DNA of 64,000 nt from Parazoarcus communis SWub3 = DSM 12120 (GTDB taxonomy: Bacteria > Pseudomonadota > Gammaproteobacteria > Burkholderiales > Rhodocyclaceae): NCBI RefSeq assembly GCF_003226565.1, contig NZ_QKOE01000003.1, positions 1 through 64,000 on the forward strand. The letters are read 5' to 3'. The notes beneath the pieces are model-generated. The model was not told where the DNA came from, did not search any database, and was given only the letters and a program-made list of their open reading frames with translations. The position numbers were made by a program, and so were the translations under genes. Shown piece by piece: positions 41,338-52,751 of this stretch (positions within the stretch are counted from its first letter, which is position 1; each line of letters starts with the position of its first letter).

Positions 41338-41708
41338 CGGCTGCTCTCCCCGACCTCGGCCACCATCTGAGCCGGCGTACCCGACGACGGCGTCATTGCG
41401 CCGAGGTCATCGCCGCTCTCCAGGAAGCTGCGCAAGGCCATCACCACAGCCACGGCAGTCATGCCGAAGGAGATCACGATCGCGGTCAACACCAGCGCCT
41501 GCGGCAAGGGGTCGGAATACGCGCTCGCATCTGCAGCAATGACCGGTGGCCGATCAATGGCTAGCCGACCCATCGCAAACAGGAAGACATTGGTCGCATA
41601 CGACAACAAGGTCAGGCCCAGCACTACGGTAAAGGTGCGTGCCCTCAACAACAGATACACCCCTGCAGCAGTCATCACCCCCACTGCACTGGCGAGCAGG
41701 AACTCCAT
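41334..41708 (-). CDS. mrpC: Mrp antiporter subunit C (operon 2)
   Basis: 124 residues, NuoK-like, three helices (LLLRARTFTVVLGLTLLSYA, TAIVISFGMTAVAVVMAL). The ATG at 41708 is chosen; the longer frame is a shadow of mrpA. One base separates it from the mrpA stop. Confidence 0.9.
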   Translation of the reverse strand: MEFLLASAVGVMTAAGVYLLLRARTFTVVLGLTLLSYATNVFLFAMGRLAIDRPPVIAADASAYSDPLPQALVLTAIVISFGMTAVAVVMALRSFLESGDDLGAMTPSSGTPAQMVAEVGESSR

Positions 41709-41709
41709 G

Positions 41710-44556
41710 TTAATTCTCCACGGTGCGATCGAGCGAGGGATCGACATCCATCGGGCCGGCGTTGACCGGCAGACTCTCGGCGCGACGGCCGAGTCGGGAC
41801 AGGTTGGCCAGCGCCAGCATGGTCGCACCAACCACGACGAGGAAGACGCCGGTATCGAAGAACATGGCCGAAGCCACATGGATCTCGCCGATCAAAGGCA
41901 GCTCAAAGTGCCACATCGTGCTGGTCAGGAAGGGATGCCCCACCACCCAGGCCCCCAGCCCGGTCATCGCGGCGATCAATACGCCCCAACCGATCATGCC
42001 GTGGTAGTCGAGCTTCATGCGCTGCGCAGCCCAGCCAAAGCCACTGGCCATGTACTGCACGATCAGCGCGATGGCCACCACCAGGCCGGCGATGAACCCC
42101 CCACCCGGCACATTGTGCCCGCGCAGGAAGATGTAGAACCCCACCATCAATGCCAGCGGCAGCATCACCCGGGTCGCCACGGCCAGCATCATCGGATGGC
42201 GATCGGCGGCACGAGGCTGATCCGGCACCCAGCCGGCAATCCGCCGCGCAGCCGCACCGTGCAGCGCCCCGTCAAGCAAGGCGAAGATGGCCAACGCCGC
42301 AACCCCCAGCACGACGATCTCGCCAAACGTATCAAAGCCGCGGAAATCCACCAGGATGACGTTGACCACGTTGGTACCACCTCCACCCGGTACCGACTGC
42401 TCGAGGTAGTAGCCCGACAGGGTTTCGGCATCGCGCGTAAGCACCGCCCAGGCCGCCGCACCCACCCCCAGACCGGCGCCAACAGCCAGCAGGCCGTCGC
42501 GCAGGTGGCGTCCACGTCCCGGCTCCGCCGGTGTGTGCTTGGGCAGGAAGTTCAGCGCCAGCAGCATCAGGATCACGGTCACCACCTCAACCGAAATCTG
42601 GGTCAGCGCCAGATCGGGGGCCGACAGATAGACGAAGCCGATCGACACCATCAGCCCGACCACGCCCACCGTCAGCAAGGCCTGCAGCCGCTGATGGTGC
42701 TGCAGCACCACCGAGACGCAGGCACCGACCAGCAGCAGCCAGGCCGCTACTGCCACCGGCGTGGCGGGCAGCAGTTCGCGGCTACCGGGCGCAGAAGGCG
42801 ACGAAAAGTACGCGCTCACGCCCAGCGCCAGCATGGCCGCGATCATCACCCCGAGGTAACGCTGCAGCGATCCGTTGTGCATGCCATGGATCAGCTCGCG
42901 CGCAGTCGTGACCAGGCCACCAATCACCGCCTCGAACCCGGCCTTGGCCTCCGGATGCGGACCCGCCTGCCAGACTGCACGCACCGTGCGATAGCGCATC
43001 AGCAGCAATGCGCCAACAACGACCGCAATGGCGCTCATGCCCAGCGCGGGGGTAAAACCGTGCCACATCGCCAGGTGGTAATCGAGCACCTCACCCCCGG
43101 TCACCGCCCGCGCGACCACGGCCACCAGCGGTCCGGCCACCGTATCGGGAAACAAGCCAATCAACACCACCAGCACCACCAGCAGCGCGGACGGCAACCA
43201 CATGCCTGCAGGCGGATCATGAGGCGGATGCGGATAGTCAGTGCGTTGCGGGCCAAAGAACACATGCACGATGTAACGCAGCGAATAGGCCACCGAGAAG
43301 CAGGCCGCAATCGTGGCGAGCAGGCCCATCAGCCAGCCCTGCCCACCCCAGGTGGTGTCGGCCACCTCATGCAGCATCATCTCCTTCGACAGAAAACCGT
43401 TCAGCGGCGGAAACCCGGCCATCGACGCCGCCGCCACCATCGCCAGCGTGGCGGTGACCGGCATCAGATGCAGCAGGCCTCCCAGGCGCTTGATATCACG
43501 GGTACCAGCCTCGTGATCGACGATGCCGGCATTCATGAACAGCGCCGCCTTGAAGGTCGCGTGATTGAGGATGTGGAACACTGCCGCAGTTGCCGCCATC
43601 GGCGTACCGAGCCCGAGCAGCATGGTCACCAGGCCAAGATGACTGACGGTCGAAAAAGCCAGCAGCCCCTTCAGGTCGTCCTTGAACAGGGCGATGAAGG
43701 CCCCGATCAACATGGTGATCAGCCCCGTGGTGGCAACAATGTAGAACCAGGCATCAGTGCCCGCCAGCGCCGGCCACATGCGCGCCATCAGGAACAACCC
43801 GGCCTTCACCATGGTGGCCGAGTGCAGGTAGGCGGACACTGGCGTCGGTGCAGCCATCGCATGTGGCAGCCAGAAATGGAACGGGAACTGAGCCGACTTG
43901 GTGAAGCAGCCGGCAAGGATCAGCACCAGTGCCGGCAGGTACAGCGGCGAGGCCTGAATGAGCTCTCCGTTCTGCAAGATCACGCTCAGGTCGTAGGAGC
44001 CGACAATCTCACCCAGGATCAGCATTCCGGCAATCATTGCCAACCCGCCCGCACCCGTCACCGTCAGGGCCATGCGTGCCCCTTGCCGACCAGCCGGCAG
44101 ATGCTTCCAGTAGCCGATCAGCAGGAAGGACGACAAGCTGGTGAGCTCCCAGAAGATCAACAGCAACAGGATGTTGTCCGACAGCACGATCCCCACCATT
44201 GCACCCTGGAACAGCAACAGGTAGGTGTAGAAGCTACCCATCGGGTCGTCCTTGGACAGGTAGAAACGTGCATAGACGATGATCAGCAGGCCGATGCCGA
44301 GGATCAGCCCTGCGAAGAAGAAACCCAGGCCGTCGAGGAAGAAATTGATGTTCAAACCGAGCGCTGGCAGCCAGTCCCACCCTGCCTGCACCACCTCACC
44401 GCGAAATACCGCGGGCGCATGCGACAACAGCAGCACGAAAGCCAGCAGCGACGCGATAAAGGTTGTCGTCGCACAGGCGTTGCGCCCGGCACGGATCATC
44501 AGCGCAGGGAACAAGGCGCCAATGAAGGGCAACAGCACGATCAGAACCAGGCTCAT
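41710..44556 (-). CDS. mrpA: Mrp cation/proton antiporter subunit A with fused MrpB domain (operon 2)
   Basis: 948 residues, NuoL-like core (FWELTSLSSFLLIGYW, AYLHSATMVKAGLFLMARM) plus a C-terminal MrpB domain (FLRGHNVPGGGFIAGLVV, MFFDTGVFLVVVGATML). It is about 40 residues longer than the operon 1 copy and has an acidic C-terminal tail. First gene of the minus-strand operon A-C-D-E-F-G. A long open frame on the opposite strand is only a codon-bias shadow. Confidence 0.93.
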   Translation of the reverse strand: MSLVLIVLLPFIGALFPALMIRAGRNACATTTFIASLLAFVLLLSHAPAVFRGEVVQAGWDWLPALGLNINFFLDGLGFFFAGLILGIGLLIIVYARFYLSKDDPMGSFYTYLLLFQGAMVGIVLSDNILLLLIFWELTSLSSFLLIGYWKHLPAGRQGARMALTVTGAGGLAMIAGMLILGEIVGSYDLSVILQNGELIQASPLYLPALVLILAGCFTKSAQFPFHFWLPHAMAAPTPVSAYLHSATMVKAGLFLMARMWPALAGTDAWFYIVATTGLITMLIGAFIALFKDDLKGLLAFSTVSHLGLVTMLLGLGTPMAATAAVFHILNHATFKAALFMNAGIVDHEAGTRDIKRLGGLLHLMPVTATLAMVAAASMAGFPPLNGFLSKEMMLHEVADTTWGGQGWLMGLLATIAACFSVAYSLRYIVHVFFGPQRTDYPHPPHDPPAGMWLPSALLVVLVVLIGLFPDTVAGPLVAVVARAVTGGEVLDYHLAMWHGFTPALGMSAIAVVVGALLLMRYRTVRAVWQAGPHPEAKAGFEAVIGGLVTTARELIHGMHNGSLQRYLGVMIAAMLALGVSAYFSSPSAPGSRELLPATPVAVAAWLLLVGACVSVVLQHHQRLQALLTVGVVGLMVSIGFVYLSAPDLALTQISVEVVTVILMLLALNFLPKHTPAEPGRGRHLRDGLLAVGAGLGVGAAAWAVLTRDAETLSGYYLEQSVPGGGGTNVVNVILVDFRGFDTFGEIVVLGVAALAIFALLDGALHGAAARRIAGWVPDQPRAADRHPMMLAVATRVMLPLALMVGFYIFLRGHNVPGGGFIAGLVVAIALIVQYMASGFGWAAQRMKLDYHGMIGWGVLIAAMTGLGAWVVGHPFLTSTMWHFELPLIGEIHVASAMFFDTGVFLVVVGATMLALANLSRLGRRAESLPVNAGPMDVDPSLDRTVEN

Positions 44557-44863
44557 CAGATCATCCGGCAGTCAGGATCACACCCCACGCGAGGGCAGAA
44601 CAAAAAACAACCCGGGCACGCCGGGCAGGTTTGCGCAAAAGTATATCCGCAGGCGCGCCCTCGACCTATACGGATCGGCCGCAAACGACGGCAATACGGG
44701 TTTTGAGCACCGTGAACCTGAGCAAAAAGTATTCCATGCACAGATGCTGCAGTATGCTCCAGCCCGCCCGCAGGCGCTGATTTTTCGCCATTGCATTTCA
44801 CTAGGCGAAATCGAGCCGCACGGTTACTATTGATACGTCTCCCAAAATTCCGACCAGGTCCAC
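44557..44863. other. Divergent spacer between mrpA (operon 2) and the IclR gene
   Basis: 307 bases with no gene. It holds an inverted repeat TTTCGCC (44783-44789)/GGCGAAA (44804-44810), a possible operator about 55 bases before the IclR start, and a small CCCGG/CCGGG hairpin near 44610-44625. Candidate -10-like TACTAT lies near 44825. Promoter assignment is uncertain. Confidence 0.35.
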
Positions 44864-45676
44864 GTGTCAACCCGAAAGATCGACGAAGCCCCCGCCGCGG
44901 AGGCGAAGAATCCCATCCAGGTGATCGAGCGCATGATGAAGTTGCTCGACACCCTCTCGATGCACCCCGATCCTGTGCCGCTCAAGCAACTGGCACTGGA
45001 GACCGGTCTGCATCCTTCGACGGCACACCGCATCCTGGGCGCCATGACGCAAAGCGGTTTCGTCGACCGATCGGACAACGGCGTCTACCGCCTGGGTATC
45101 CGCCTGCTGGAACTCGGCAGCCTGGTGAAGTCGCGCATCTCGCTGCGTGAAACCGCCATGCCTGCCATGCTGAAGCTGCATGCGGCAACGGGAGAAAGCG
45201 TCAACCTGGGTATCCGCGCCGGGGACGAGATCGTCTACGTCGAGCGCACCTCCAGCGGCCGCTCGTCGGTGCGTGTGGTTCATATCGTCGGCGCCCGCGC
45301 GCCGCTACACACCACCGCAACCGGCAAGCTCTTTCTGGTCGAGGATGGCAACGACAAGGTCAGGGATTACGCCCGCCGCACTGGCCTGCCCCCCTCCACG
45401 CCGGAATCGATCACCACGCTGCCCGGACTGGAGAAAGAGCTGGACAAGGTTCGTCGCCATGCCGTGGCGTTCGACCTGGATGAAGTCGAGGCCGGCGTGC
45501 GCTGCATTGCCGCAGGCATTCGAGACGACAGTGGAGAGCTGGTTGCCGGCTTGTCGCTATCGACGCCCTCCGAGCGCTTCAATCCGGACTGGGCTCCGCT
45601 GGTACGCGACACGGCAGACGAGATCTCACGCGCACTCGGCTATATCGGCAAACTGCACCCGGGCGCACTGCGCTGA
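44864..45676 (+). CDS. IclR-family transcriptional regulator
   Basis: 270 residues starting at GTG after AGG. An N-terminal winged helix (VPLKQLALETGLHPSTAHRI, about 44-63) precedes the IclR effector-binding domain (GRSSVRVVHIVGARAPLHTT, AGIRDDSGELVAGLSLS). IclR proteins usually sense small aromatic or organic acids. The target is unknown. It is transcribed away from mrp operon 2 and is followed by a convergent endopeptidase gene. Confidence 0.92.
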   Translation: MSTRKIDEAPAAEAKNPIQVIERMMKLLDTLSMHPDPVPLKQLALETGLHPSTAHRILGAMTQSGFVDRSDNGVYRLGIRLLELGSLVKSRISLRETAMPAMLKLHAATGESVNLGIRAGDEIVYVERTSSGRSSVRVVHIVGARAPLHTTATGKLFLVEDGNDKVRDYARRTGLPPSTPESITTLPGLEKELDKVRRHAVAFDLDEVEAGVRCIAAGIRDDSGELVAGLSLSTPSERFNPDWAPLVRDTADEISRALGYIGKLHPGALR

Positions 45677-45742
45677 AGACTGCACCAGAGTGCATCGCCA
45701 GACAGCATGGCGGCCCGTTCGCGGGCCGGCCACTCAAACAGG

Positions 45743-46819
45743 TCAGCCCTGGCGGGCCTTCGGCCCTGCTGCGACACGCTCTGCCGCCTGCAGGTCCAGC
45801 CACTTGCGTACACGTTGTGCGTCGGCCGTACGGGTATAGCGACCCGCCGAATCCATCAGCACAATGACGACAGGCTGCTGATGCATCCACGCCTGCATGA
45901 CCAGGCAGCGCCCGGCCTCGCTGATGTAGCCGGTCTTGGACACGCTGATTTCCCAATCCGGGCTCCGCACCAACGCATTGGTATTACCGAAGCGCAACAG
46001 ACGCCCGTTGATCTCGACATGACGCTCGTGAGTGGTCGAAAACTCACGGATCAGCGGATAGCCCGCGGACGCCGTCACCAGCCTGGCAAGATCTCGCGGG
46101 CTGGAGACATTGGCCGGATTGAGGCCACTGCTGTCGTGGAAGCGGGTGTCGCTCATCCCCAACAGACGGGCCTTGACATTCATTGCATCGACGAAAGCCC
46201 GCAAACCGCCCGGGTAGTGACGCCCAAGCGCCGACGCTGCGCGGTTTTCGGACGACATCAGCGCAAGCCGGAGCATTTCCTCGCGGGTCAGGCGGGTACC
46301 CAGCGAAAGGCGTGACCCTGTTCCCTTCAGCTGATCGATGTCTTCGGTATTGATGACGAGTTCTTCGGACAGGCTCAGCCCCGCTTCAAGCACCACCATC
46401 GCGGTCATCAGCTTGGTGATCGACGCAATCGGCACCACCGCGCTACCGTTCCTCTCGAGCAGGACCTCACCGGTCGCCTGATTGGCGACGTAAAAAGCGG
46501 CTGAGCGCAACAGCGGATTGCCGCGCGCATCAAGTTCCAGCGCACCGCCATCATCCGCTGGGGTTTGCACTGGTGCGGGGCGCGCAACCACCTTCTTCGG
46601 CGCGGGCTTGGCAGCGACCTTGTTCTTGGGCGCAGCAGGCTTGGCCGGTGATGTCTTCGCAGTCTTGGCGGTCTTGGCCACAGGCTTTGCCGTTTTCGCC
46701 GCCGGCTTGACGGCTTCTGCCTTGACCGGCTTGCGCACCGCCGTCTCCGCCGTGGCATGAGAACCAACGTGAATCAATGCCGTTGCAATAAGTGCATGCA
46801 CTAGGAATCGGGGCTTCAT
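45743..46819 (-). CDS. pbpG: D-alanyl-D-alanine endopeptidase (PBP7 type)
   Basis: A 358-residue low-molecular-mass penicillin-binding protein. It has a signal peptide (about 1-25), then a Lys/Ala/Pro-rich linker with repeated KTAK/KPA units (about 30-85), then the serine peptidase domain: SITK (S-x-x-K), SEN (S-x-N) and KTG. It cleaves peptidoglycan cross-links in the periplasm. The ATG at 46819 starts the signal peptide. No clear membrane-anchoring C-terminal helix. Confidence 0.92.
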   Translation of the reverse strand: MKPRFLVHALIATALIHVGSHATAETAVRKPVKAEAVKPAAKTAKPVAKTAKTAKTSPAKPAAPKNKVAAKPAPKKVVARPAPVQTPADDGGALELDARGNPLLRSAAFYVANQATGEVLLERNGSAVVPIASITKLMTAMVVLEAGLSLSEELVINTEDIDQLKGTGSRLSLGTRLTREEMLRLALMSSENRAASALGRHYPGGLRAFVDAMNVKARLLGMSDTRFHDSSGLNPANVSSPRDLARLVTASAGYPLIREFSTTHERHVEINGRLLRFGNTNALVRSPDWEISVSKTGYISEAGRCLVMQAWMHQQPVVIVLMDSAGRYTRTADAQRVRKWLDLQAAERVAAGPKARQG

Positions 46820-46901
46820 GGATCGGCTCAGCTGGTAACAATCTTTCACGTAATTCTTAACTAAAATAGGAAGATATCAAGACTTTTTGAAGTAAAACCC
46901 G

Positions 46902-46927
46902 AAAAAAAATCGCCCGCTACGGCGATT
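46902..46927 (-). terminator. Intrinsic terminator after the patatin gene
   Basis: The minus strand reads AATCGCC-6-base loop-GGCGATT followed by at least six T. It lies 30 bases past the patatin stop. Confidence 0.85.
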
Positions 46928-46956
46928 GAACCGGATACGCACACCGCTACATCGGC

Positions 46957-48093
46957 TTACAAACGCAGGAAGGCCACCACTTCGTCACGCCGGGCCATGG
47001 TGTCTTCGAAACCCAACTCCATCAACGCCCGGGTGAAACCCGGCTCGAACAACAGATAGGAAAGCAGTGTCGAGCCTTCACGACGCATGGCCCCAACCCC
47101 GCGCAACACCAGGCGCAACATCGTGGGCAGCGACTCACGATGATGTCCGGCCATGGTATCGAGTCGCTGGGAAGGAGAGATCACCAGGGTTTCGATCGGT
47201 CTCAAGGGCACACCAGCAGCCTGTCGCTGCGCCTCGGAAAATGCATTCAGCGTCGCATTGATGCGCTCCATGCGCTCAAGATCGACGGCCAGACCATCAA
47301 GGAAGATGCTTGACATCGCATGCCCGGCAATCTGCGCCGGCGAGGGGTAGGCATCGGTGCGCTGACGCCCCTCCTCGGCCAGCCTGCCCGCACCAATCAC
47401 CAGGATGCGATCGGCCCCCAGATGAATGGCGGGGCTGACCGGTGCCAGTTGACGCATCGACCCATCGCCAAAGTACTCGCGATTGATGCGCACGGCAGGA
47501 AAGACGAAGGGAATGGCACTGGACGCCAGCAGGTGATCAACCCCAATGGTGGCGCGCACGCCAAGGCGCTGGGTCCGACGCCAGTTCGGCACCGAAGGAT
47601 GCGCGGCAAAGAACGCCAGACTCTCACCCGAGGTATAGCCGGAAGCAGTGACGCTCAGCGCATGAAGATGACCCGCGGCAATCGCGCGATCGATCGCCGA
47701 AAAATCCAGGGTGTGCAGCAACAGTCGGCGCAAGGGGCTATTGTCGAGCAGTGCTCGCGGCGTTTGTCGCACAGCCCACCCGGTCATCAGGGCCGAGCCC
47801 CAGCGCAGCCCCGAACCGATCAGTGCAGGCGCATCCGCACGATAGACCTGGTCGACATGAAAATTGCGCCAGATCCAGGCAACCTTGCGCACCGCCATGT
47901 TGAAGTCGGCTGAATAAACCGCCAGCGCTGCTGCATTGATGCCCCCAGCCGACGTGCCGCACAGGATGGGAAAGGGGTTGCCCGGCCGCGGGCCACGGAT
48001 GTGCCTCAAGGCCTGAAGCACGCCTACCTGATATGCCGCCCGCGCGCCGCCACCGGTCAACACCAGCGCTGCACGCCCCGCCTCCTGCGCCAT
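46957..48093 (-). CDS. Patatin-like phospholipase (RssA-like)
   Basis: 378 residues. The serine/aspartate dyad signature of patatins is complete: oxyanion hole GGGARAAYQVG (about 13-23), nucleophile elbow GTSAG (near 47) and the DGS Asp motif (near 209). No signal peptide, so cytoplasmic or peripheral. It hydrolyses acyl esters of phospholipids in related proteins. The ATG at 48093 follows an excellent AGGAGGTG; nine extra codons upstream are possible but lack a site. Confidence 0.9.
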   Translation of the reverse strand: MAQEAGRAALVLTGGGARAAYQVGVLQALRHIRGPRPGNPFPILCGTSAGGINAAALAVYSADFNMAVRKVAWIWRNFHVDQVYRADAPALIGSGLRWGSALMTGWAVRQTPRALLDNSPLRRLLLHTLDFSAIDRAIAAGHLHALSVTASGYTSGESLAFFAAHPSVPNWRRTQRLGVRATIGVDHLLASSAIPFVFPAVRINREYFGDGSMRQLAPVSPAIHLGADRILVIGAGRLAEEGRQRTDAYPSPAQIAGHAMSSIFLDGLAVDLERMERINATLNAFSEAQRQAAGVPLRPIETLVISPSQRLDTMAGHHRESLPTMLRLVLRGVGAMRREGSTLLSYLLFEPGFTRALMELGFEDTMARRDEVVAFLRL

Positions 48094-48180
48094 GCCACCT
48101 CCTTGTTTTGGCGGCATCATGGCACAGGCATGCGGCAGTGGAAACTGCCCTTGCGCTTGCGCAAGGGCGTCGCCCCCCGA

Positions 48181-50454
48181 TCAGTCGTTCTGACCGGCCT
48201 CCACGACCGTCAATGCGGTCATGTTGATGATACGGCGCACCGTTGCCGACGGCGTCAGGATATGAACCGGTTTGGCCGCACCCAACAGGATGGGCCCCAC
48301 CGTCATCCCCTCGCCTGCCGCACTCTTCAACAGATTGAACGCGATGTTGGCCGCATCCAGGGTCGGGAAGATCAACAGATTGGCATCCTCGCGCATGCGG
48401 GCATTGGGGAAGATCTGCGTACGCAGGCTGGCATCGAGTGCCGAATCGCCGTGCATCTCACCCTCGACCTGCAGCTCCGGATGGCGCTCATGCAGCAAGC
48501 GCAACGCGGTGCGCATTTTCTCGGCGGTCGGCGAATCAGCCGAACCGAAGGACGAATGCGACAGCAGCGCAATTCGCGGCTCGACGCCGAAACGCTGCAT
48601 TTCCTCAGCCGCCAGGCGGGTCATCTCGACCACCTGCTCCGGCGTCGGATCGTAGTTTACATAGGTGTCGGCCAGGAACAGCGTGCGCTCGGGCAGGCTC
48701 AGCACATTGAGCGTATAGCAGGTGTTGACCCCTTCACGACGGCCCAGCACGGTCTCGACAAAGTCCAGATGCAGCCGGTGCATGCCGTAGGTGCCGCAGA
48801 TCAGTCCATCGCCGTAGCCGAACTTGAGCAGCAGCGACCCGATCAGCGTCGTACGCCGACGCACTTCCTTCTTGGCATACTCTACCGACACCCCCTTGCG
48901 CTCGGTCAGCTCATGGTAGTGCTGCCACAACTCCTTGAAGCGCGGATCCGAATCGGGGTTCACCAACTCGAAGTCACGCTCAGCCTCCATGCGCAGACCG
49001 AAGCGCTCGACATTGTGCGCAATCACCTCCGGACGACCAATCAGGATCGGACGCGCCATGCCCTCATCCAGCACGGTCTGCACCGCCCGCAGCACCTTCT
49101 CGGACTCACCCTCGGCAAAGATGATCCGCTTGGGGGCACGCTTGGCGGCAGCGAAGACCGGCTTCATCAGCATGCCGGAATGCCACACAAAGTTGTTCAA
49201 CTGCCCGCGGTAAGCATCCCAGTCGGTGATCGGCCGTGTGGCCACGCCCGACGCCATTGCCGCCTCGGCGACCGCCGGCGCAATCTTGACGATCAGGCGC
49301 GGATCGAAGGGACGCGGGATGATGTACTCGGAGCCGAAACCGCTGACCTTCTCACCGTAGGCTGCAGCAACGATATCGCTTTGCTCGGCGCGCGCCAGTT
49401 CAGCAATCGCCTTGACCGCGGCAAGCTGCATCTCATCGGTAATGGTGGTCGCCCCCACATCCAGCGCACCGCGGAAGATGAACGGGAAGCACAGCACATT
49501 GTTCACCTGGTTCGGATAGTCCGAGCGACCCGTGGCGATGATCGCATCGTCACGCACCGCCTTGACTTCCTCCGGCAGGATCTCCGGCGTCGGGTTGGCC
49601 AGCGCCAGAATCAGCGGCCTGGCCGCCATCTTCGCCACCATCTCGCCCTTGAGCACGCCGCCGGCGGACAGCCCAAGGAAGACATCTGCCCCCTCGATGA
49701 TCTCGGCCAGCTTGCGCGCATCGGTCTTCTTGGCGTAACGCGCCTTGATCGGATCCATCAGCACGGTGCGCCCCTCATAGACCACACCTTCGAGATCGGT
49801 CACCCAGATGTTCTCGACCGGCACGCCCAGCTTAACCAGCAGCCCCAGGCAGGCCAGCGCTGCGGCGCCCGCGCCGGAGGTCACCAGCTTGACCTTCTTC
49901 AGGTCCTTGCCCTGCATTTGCAGGCCGTTGAGGATGGCAGCACCCACCACGATGGCGGTGCCGTGCTGGTCGTCATGAAAGACCGGAATCTTCATCCGCT
50001 CGCGCAGCTTGCTTTCGATGTAGAAGCATTCCGGCGCCTTGATGTCCTCAAGGTTGATGCCGCCAAACGTGGGCTCCAGCGCAGCAATCATGTCGATCAG
50101 CTTGTCCGGGTCGGGCTCGGCGACCTCGAGGTCGAACACATCGATGCCCGCGAACTTCTTGAACAGCACCCCCTTGCCTTCCATCACCGGTTTGGCGGCA
50201 AGCGCGCCGATGTTGCCCAGACCGAGCACTGCCGTGCCGTTGGTGATGACGCCGATCAGATTGCTGCGCGATGTCAGGTTGGCCGCTTCAGCCGGATCCT
50301 CGACGATGGCGTCGCATGCGGCGGCAACCCCCGGCGAATAGGCCAGCGACAGGTCGCGCTGGTTGGAGAGCACCTTGGTCGGCGTTACCGAGATTTTCCC
50401 CGGGCGCGGATAACGGTGGTAGTCGAGCGCCGCAGCGCGAATCAGTTCATCCAT
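48181..50454 (-). CDS. maeB: NADP-dependent malic enzyme with phosphotransacetylase-like domain
   Basis: 757 residues. The N-terminal malic enzyme ([13 protein letters not shown] start, NAD(P)-binding [16 protein letters not shown]) decarboxylates malate to pyruvate. The C-terminal PTA-like domain (about 430-757) is regulatory and is present in the MaeB class. The start [12 protein letters not shown] at 50454 is chosen. It is divergent from pckG, so two C4-C3 node enzymes share one control region. Confidence 0.95.
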   Translation of the reverse strand: MDELIRAAALDYHRYPRPGKISVTPTKVLSNQRDLSLAYSPGVAAACDAIVEDPAEAANLTSRSNLIGVITNGTAVLGLGNIGALAAKPVMEGKGVLFKKFAGIDVFDLEVAEPDPDKLIDMIAALEPTFGGINLEDIKAPECFYIESKLRERMKIPVFHDDQHGTAIVVGAAILNGLQMQGKDLKKVKLVTSGAGAAALACLGLLVKLGVPVENIWVTDLEGVVYEGRTVLMDPIKARYAKKTDARKLAEIIEGADVFLGLSAGGVLKGEMVAKMAARPLILALANPTPEILPEEVKAVRDDAIIATGRSDYPNQVNNVLCFPFIFRGALDVGATTITDEMQLAAVKAIAELARAEQSDIVAAAYGEKVSGFGSEYIIPRPFDPRLIVKIAPAVAEAAMASGVATRPITDWDAYRGQLNNFVWHSGMLMKPVFAAAKRAPKRIIFAEGESEKVLRAVQTVLDEGMARPILIGRPEVIAHNVERFGLRMEAERDFELVNPDSDPRFKELWQHYHELTERKGVSVEYAKKEVRRRTTLIGSLLLKFGYGDGLICGTYGMHRLHLDFVETVLGRREGVNTCYTLNVLSLPERTLFLADTYVNYDPTPEQVVEMTRLAAEEMQRFGVEPRIALLSHSSFGSADSPTAEKMRTALRLLHERHPELQVEGEMHGDSALDASLRTQIFPNARMREDANLLIFPTLDAANIAFNLLKSAAGEGMTVGPILLGAAKPVHILTPSATVRRIINMTALTVVEAGQND

Positions 50455-50558
50455 GTCTGTCTTCCGTCTCGTAGATGTTGTGGTTCTTGTCGGGGGCACA
50501 AGGGTCGGCCAGGCCGCCGCAGCCAAAGCACCGATGCTCACGGTACGAAGCATACTCC

Positions 50559-50577
50559 TGTGAAATCGATTTTCACA
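50559..50577. promoter_or_regulatory. Palindromic operator candidate between maeB and pckG
   Basis: TGTGAAA-TCGAT-TTTCACA: 7-base perfect arms around 5 bases. It lies in the 370-base divergent spacer (50455-50824), 105 bases from the maeB ATG and about 55 bases before a CATAAT hexamer (50632-50637) that may be the pckG -10. The arm spacing (9 bases between TGTGA and TCACA) does not fit CRP. The regulator is unknown. The rest of the spacer shows a roughly 185-base pckG leader without recognised structure. Confidence 0.5.
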
Positions 50578-50824
50578 TTACGAAATGCAACTTTCCGCTA
50601 CATGCTGTTTTCCTGATGGGTGCTCCCGTGGCATAATCTTAGGCTTTCATCGACTGCGGTTAACCCTAGTAGTTTCCGCAACTCGTATTGCAGGATGCAT
50701 AAACCCGGCGCACTGCGCCGCGCTGTGCAAGCCTGCTGCCCGCCGGCCGCAAGGCCTTTCGAGACAGATCGGGCTCGACCGACGGGGAACGGTTTCGCTT
50801 CCGCAACCTGGAGAGCTTTACGCC

Positions 50825-52672
<1,848 letters not shown>

Positions 52673-52707
52673 GCCCGCAACGCCGGTCATCGACCGGCCT
52701 TGCCCTC

Positions 52708-52737
52708 AAAGCGCCGCACAGCCGGCGCTTTTTCTTT
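52708..52737 (+). terminator. Intrinsic terminator after pckG
   Basis: AAAGCGCCG (52708-52716) pairs with CGGCGCTTT (52723-52731) over a 6-base loop, followed by TTCTTTT. A second small hairpin (GCCGGTC-ATC-GACCGGC, 52682-52698) precedes it. Confidence 0.88.
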
Positions 52738-52751
52738 TCAAGGAGCCCTTC

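Noticed and set aside
41461-44706. Very long open frame on the plus strand across mrpA of operon 2
   Set aside because: It is antisense to a clear MrpA, has a His/Gln/Arg-rich composition with no domain, and is a product of high-GC codon bias.
50559-50577. CRP binding site
   Set aside because: The two half sites TGTGA and TCACA are 9 bases apart instead of 6.
48001-50616. Long plus-strand open frame across maeB
   Set aside because: It mirrors maeB codon positions. There is no recognisable protein, and maeB is unmistakable on the other strand.
52682-52698. GCCGGTC-ATC-GACCGGC as a separate terminator
   Set aside because: No T-tract follows it. The hairpin at 52708-52731 with TTCTTTT is the convincing terminator.
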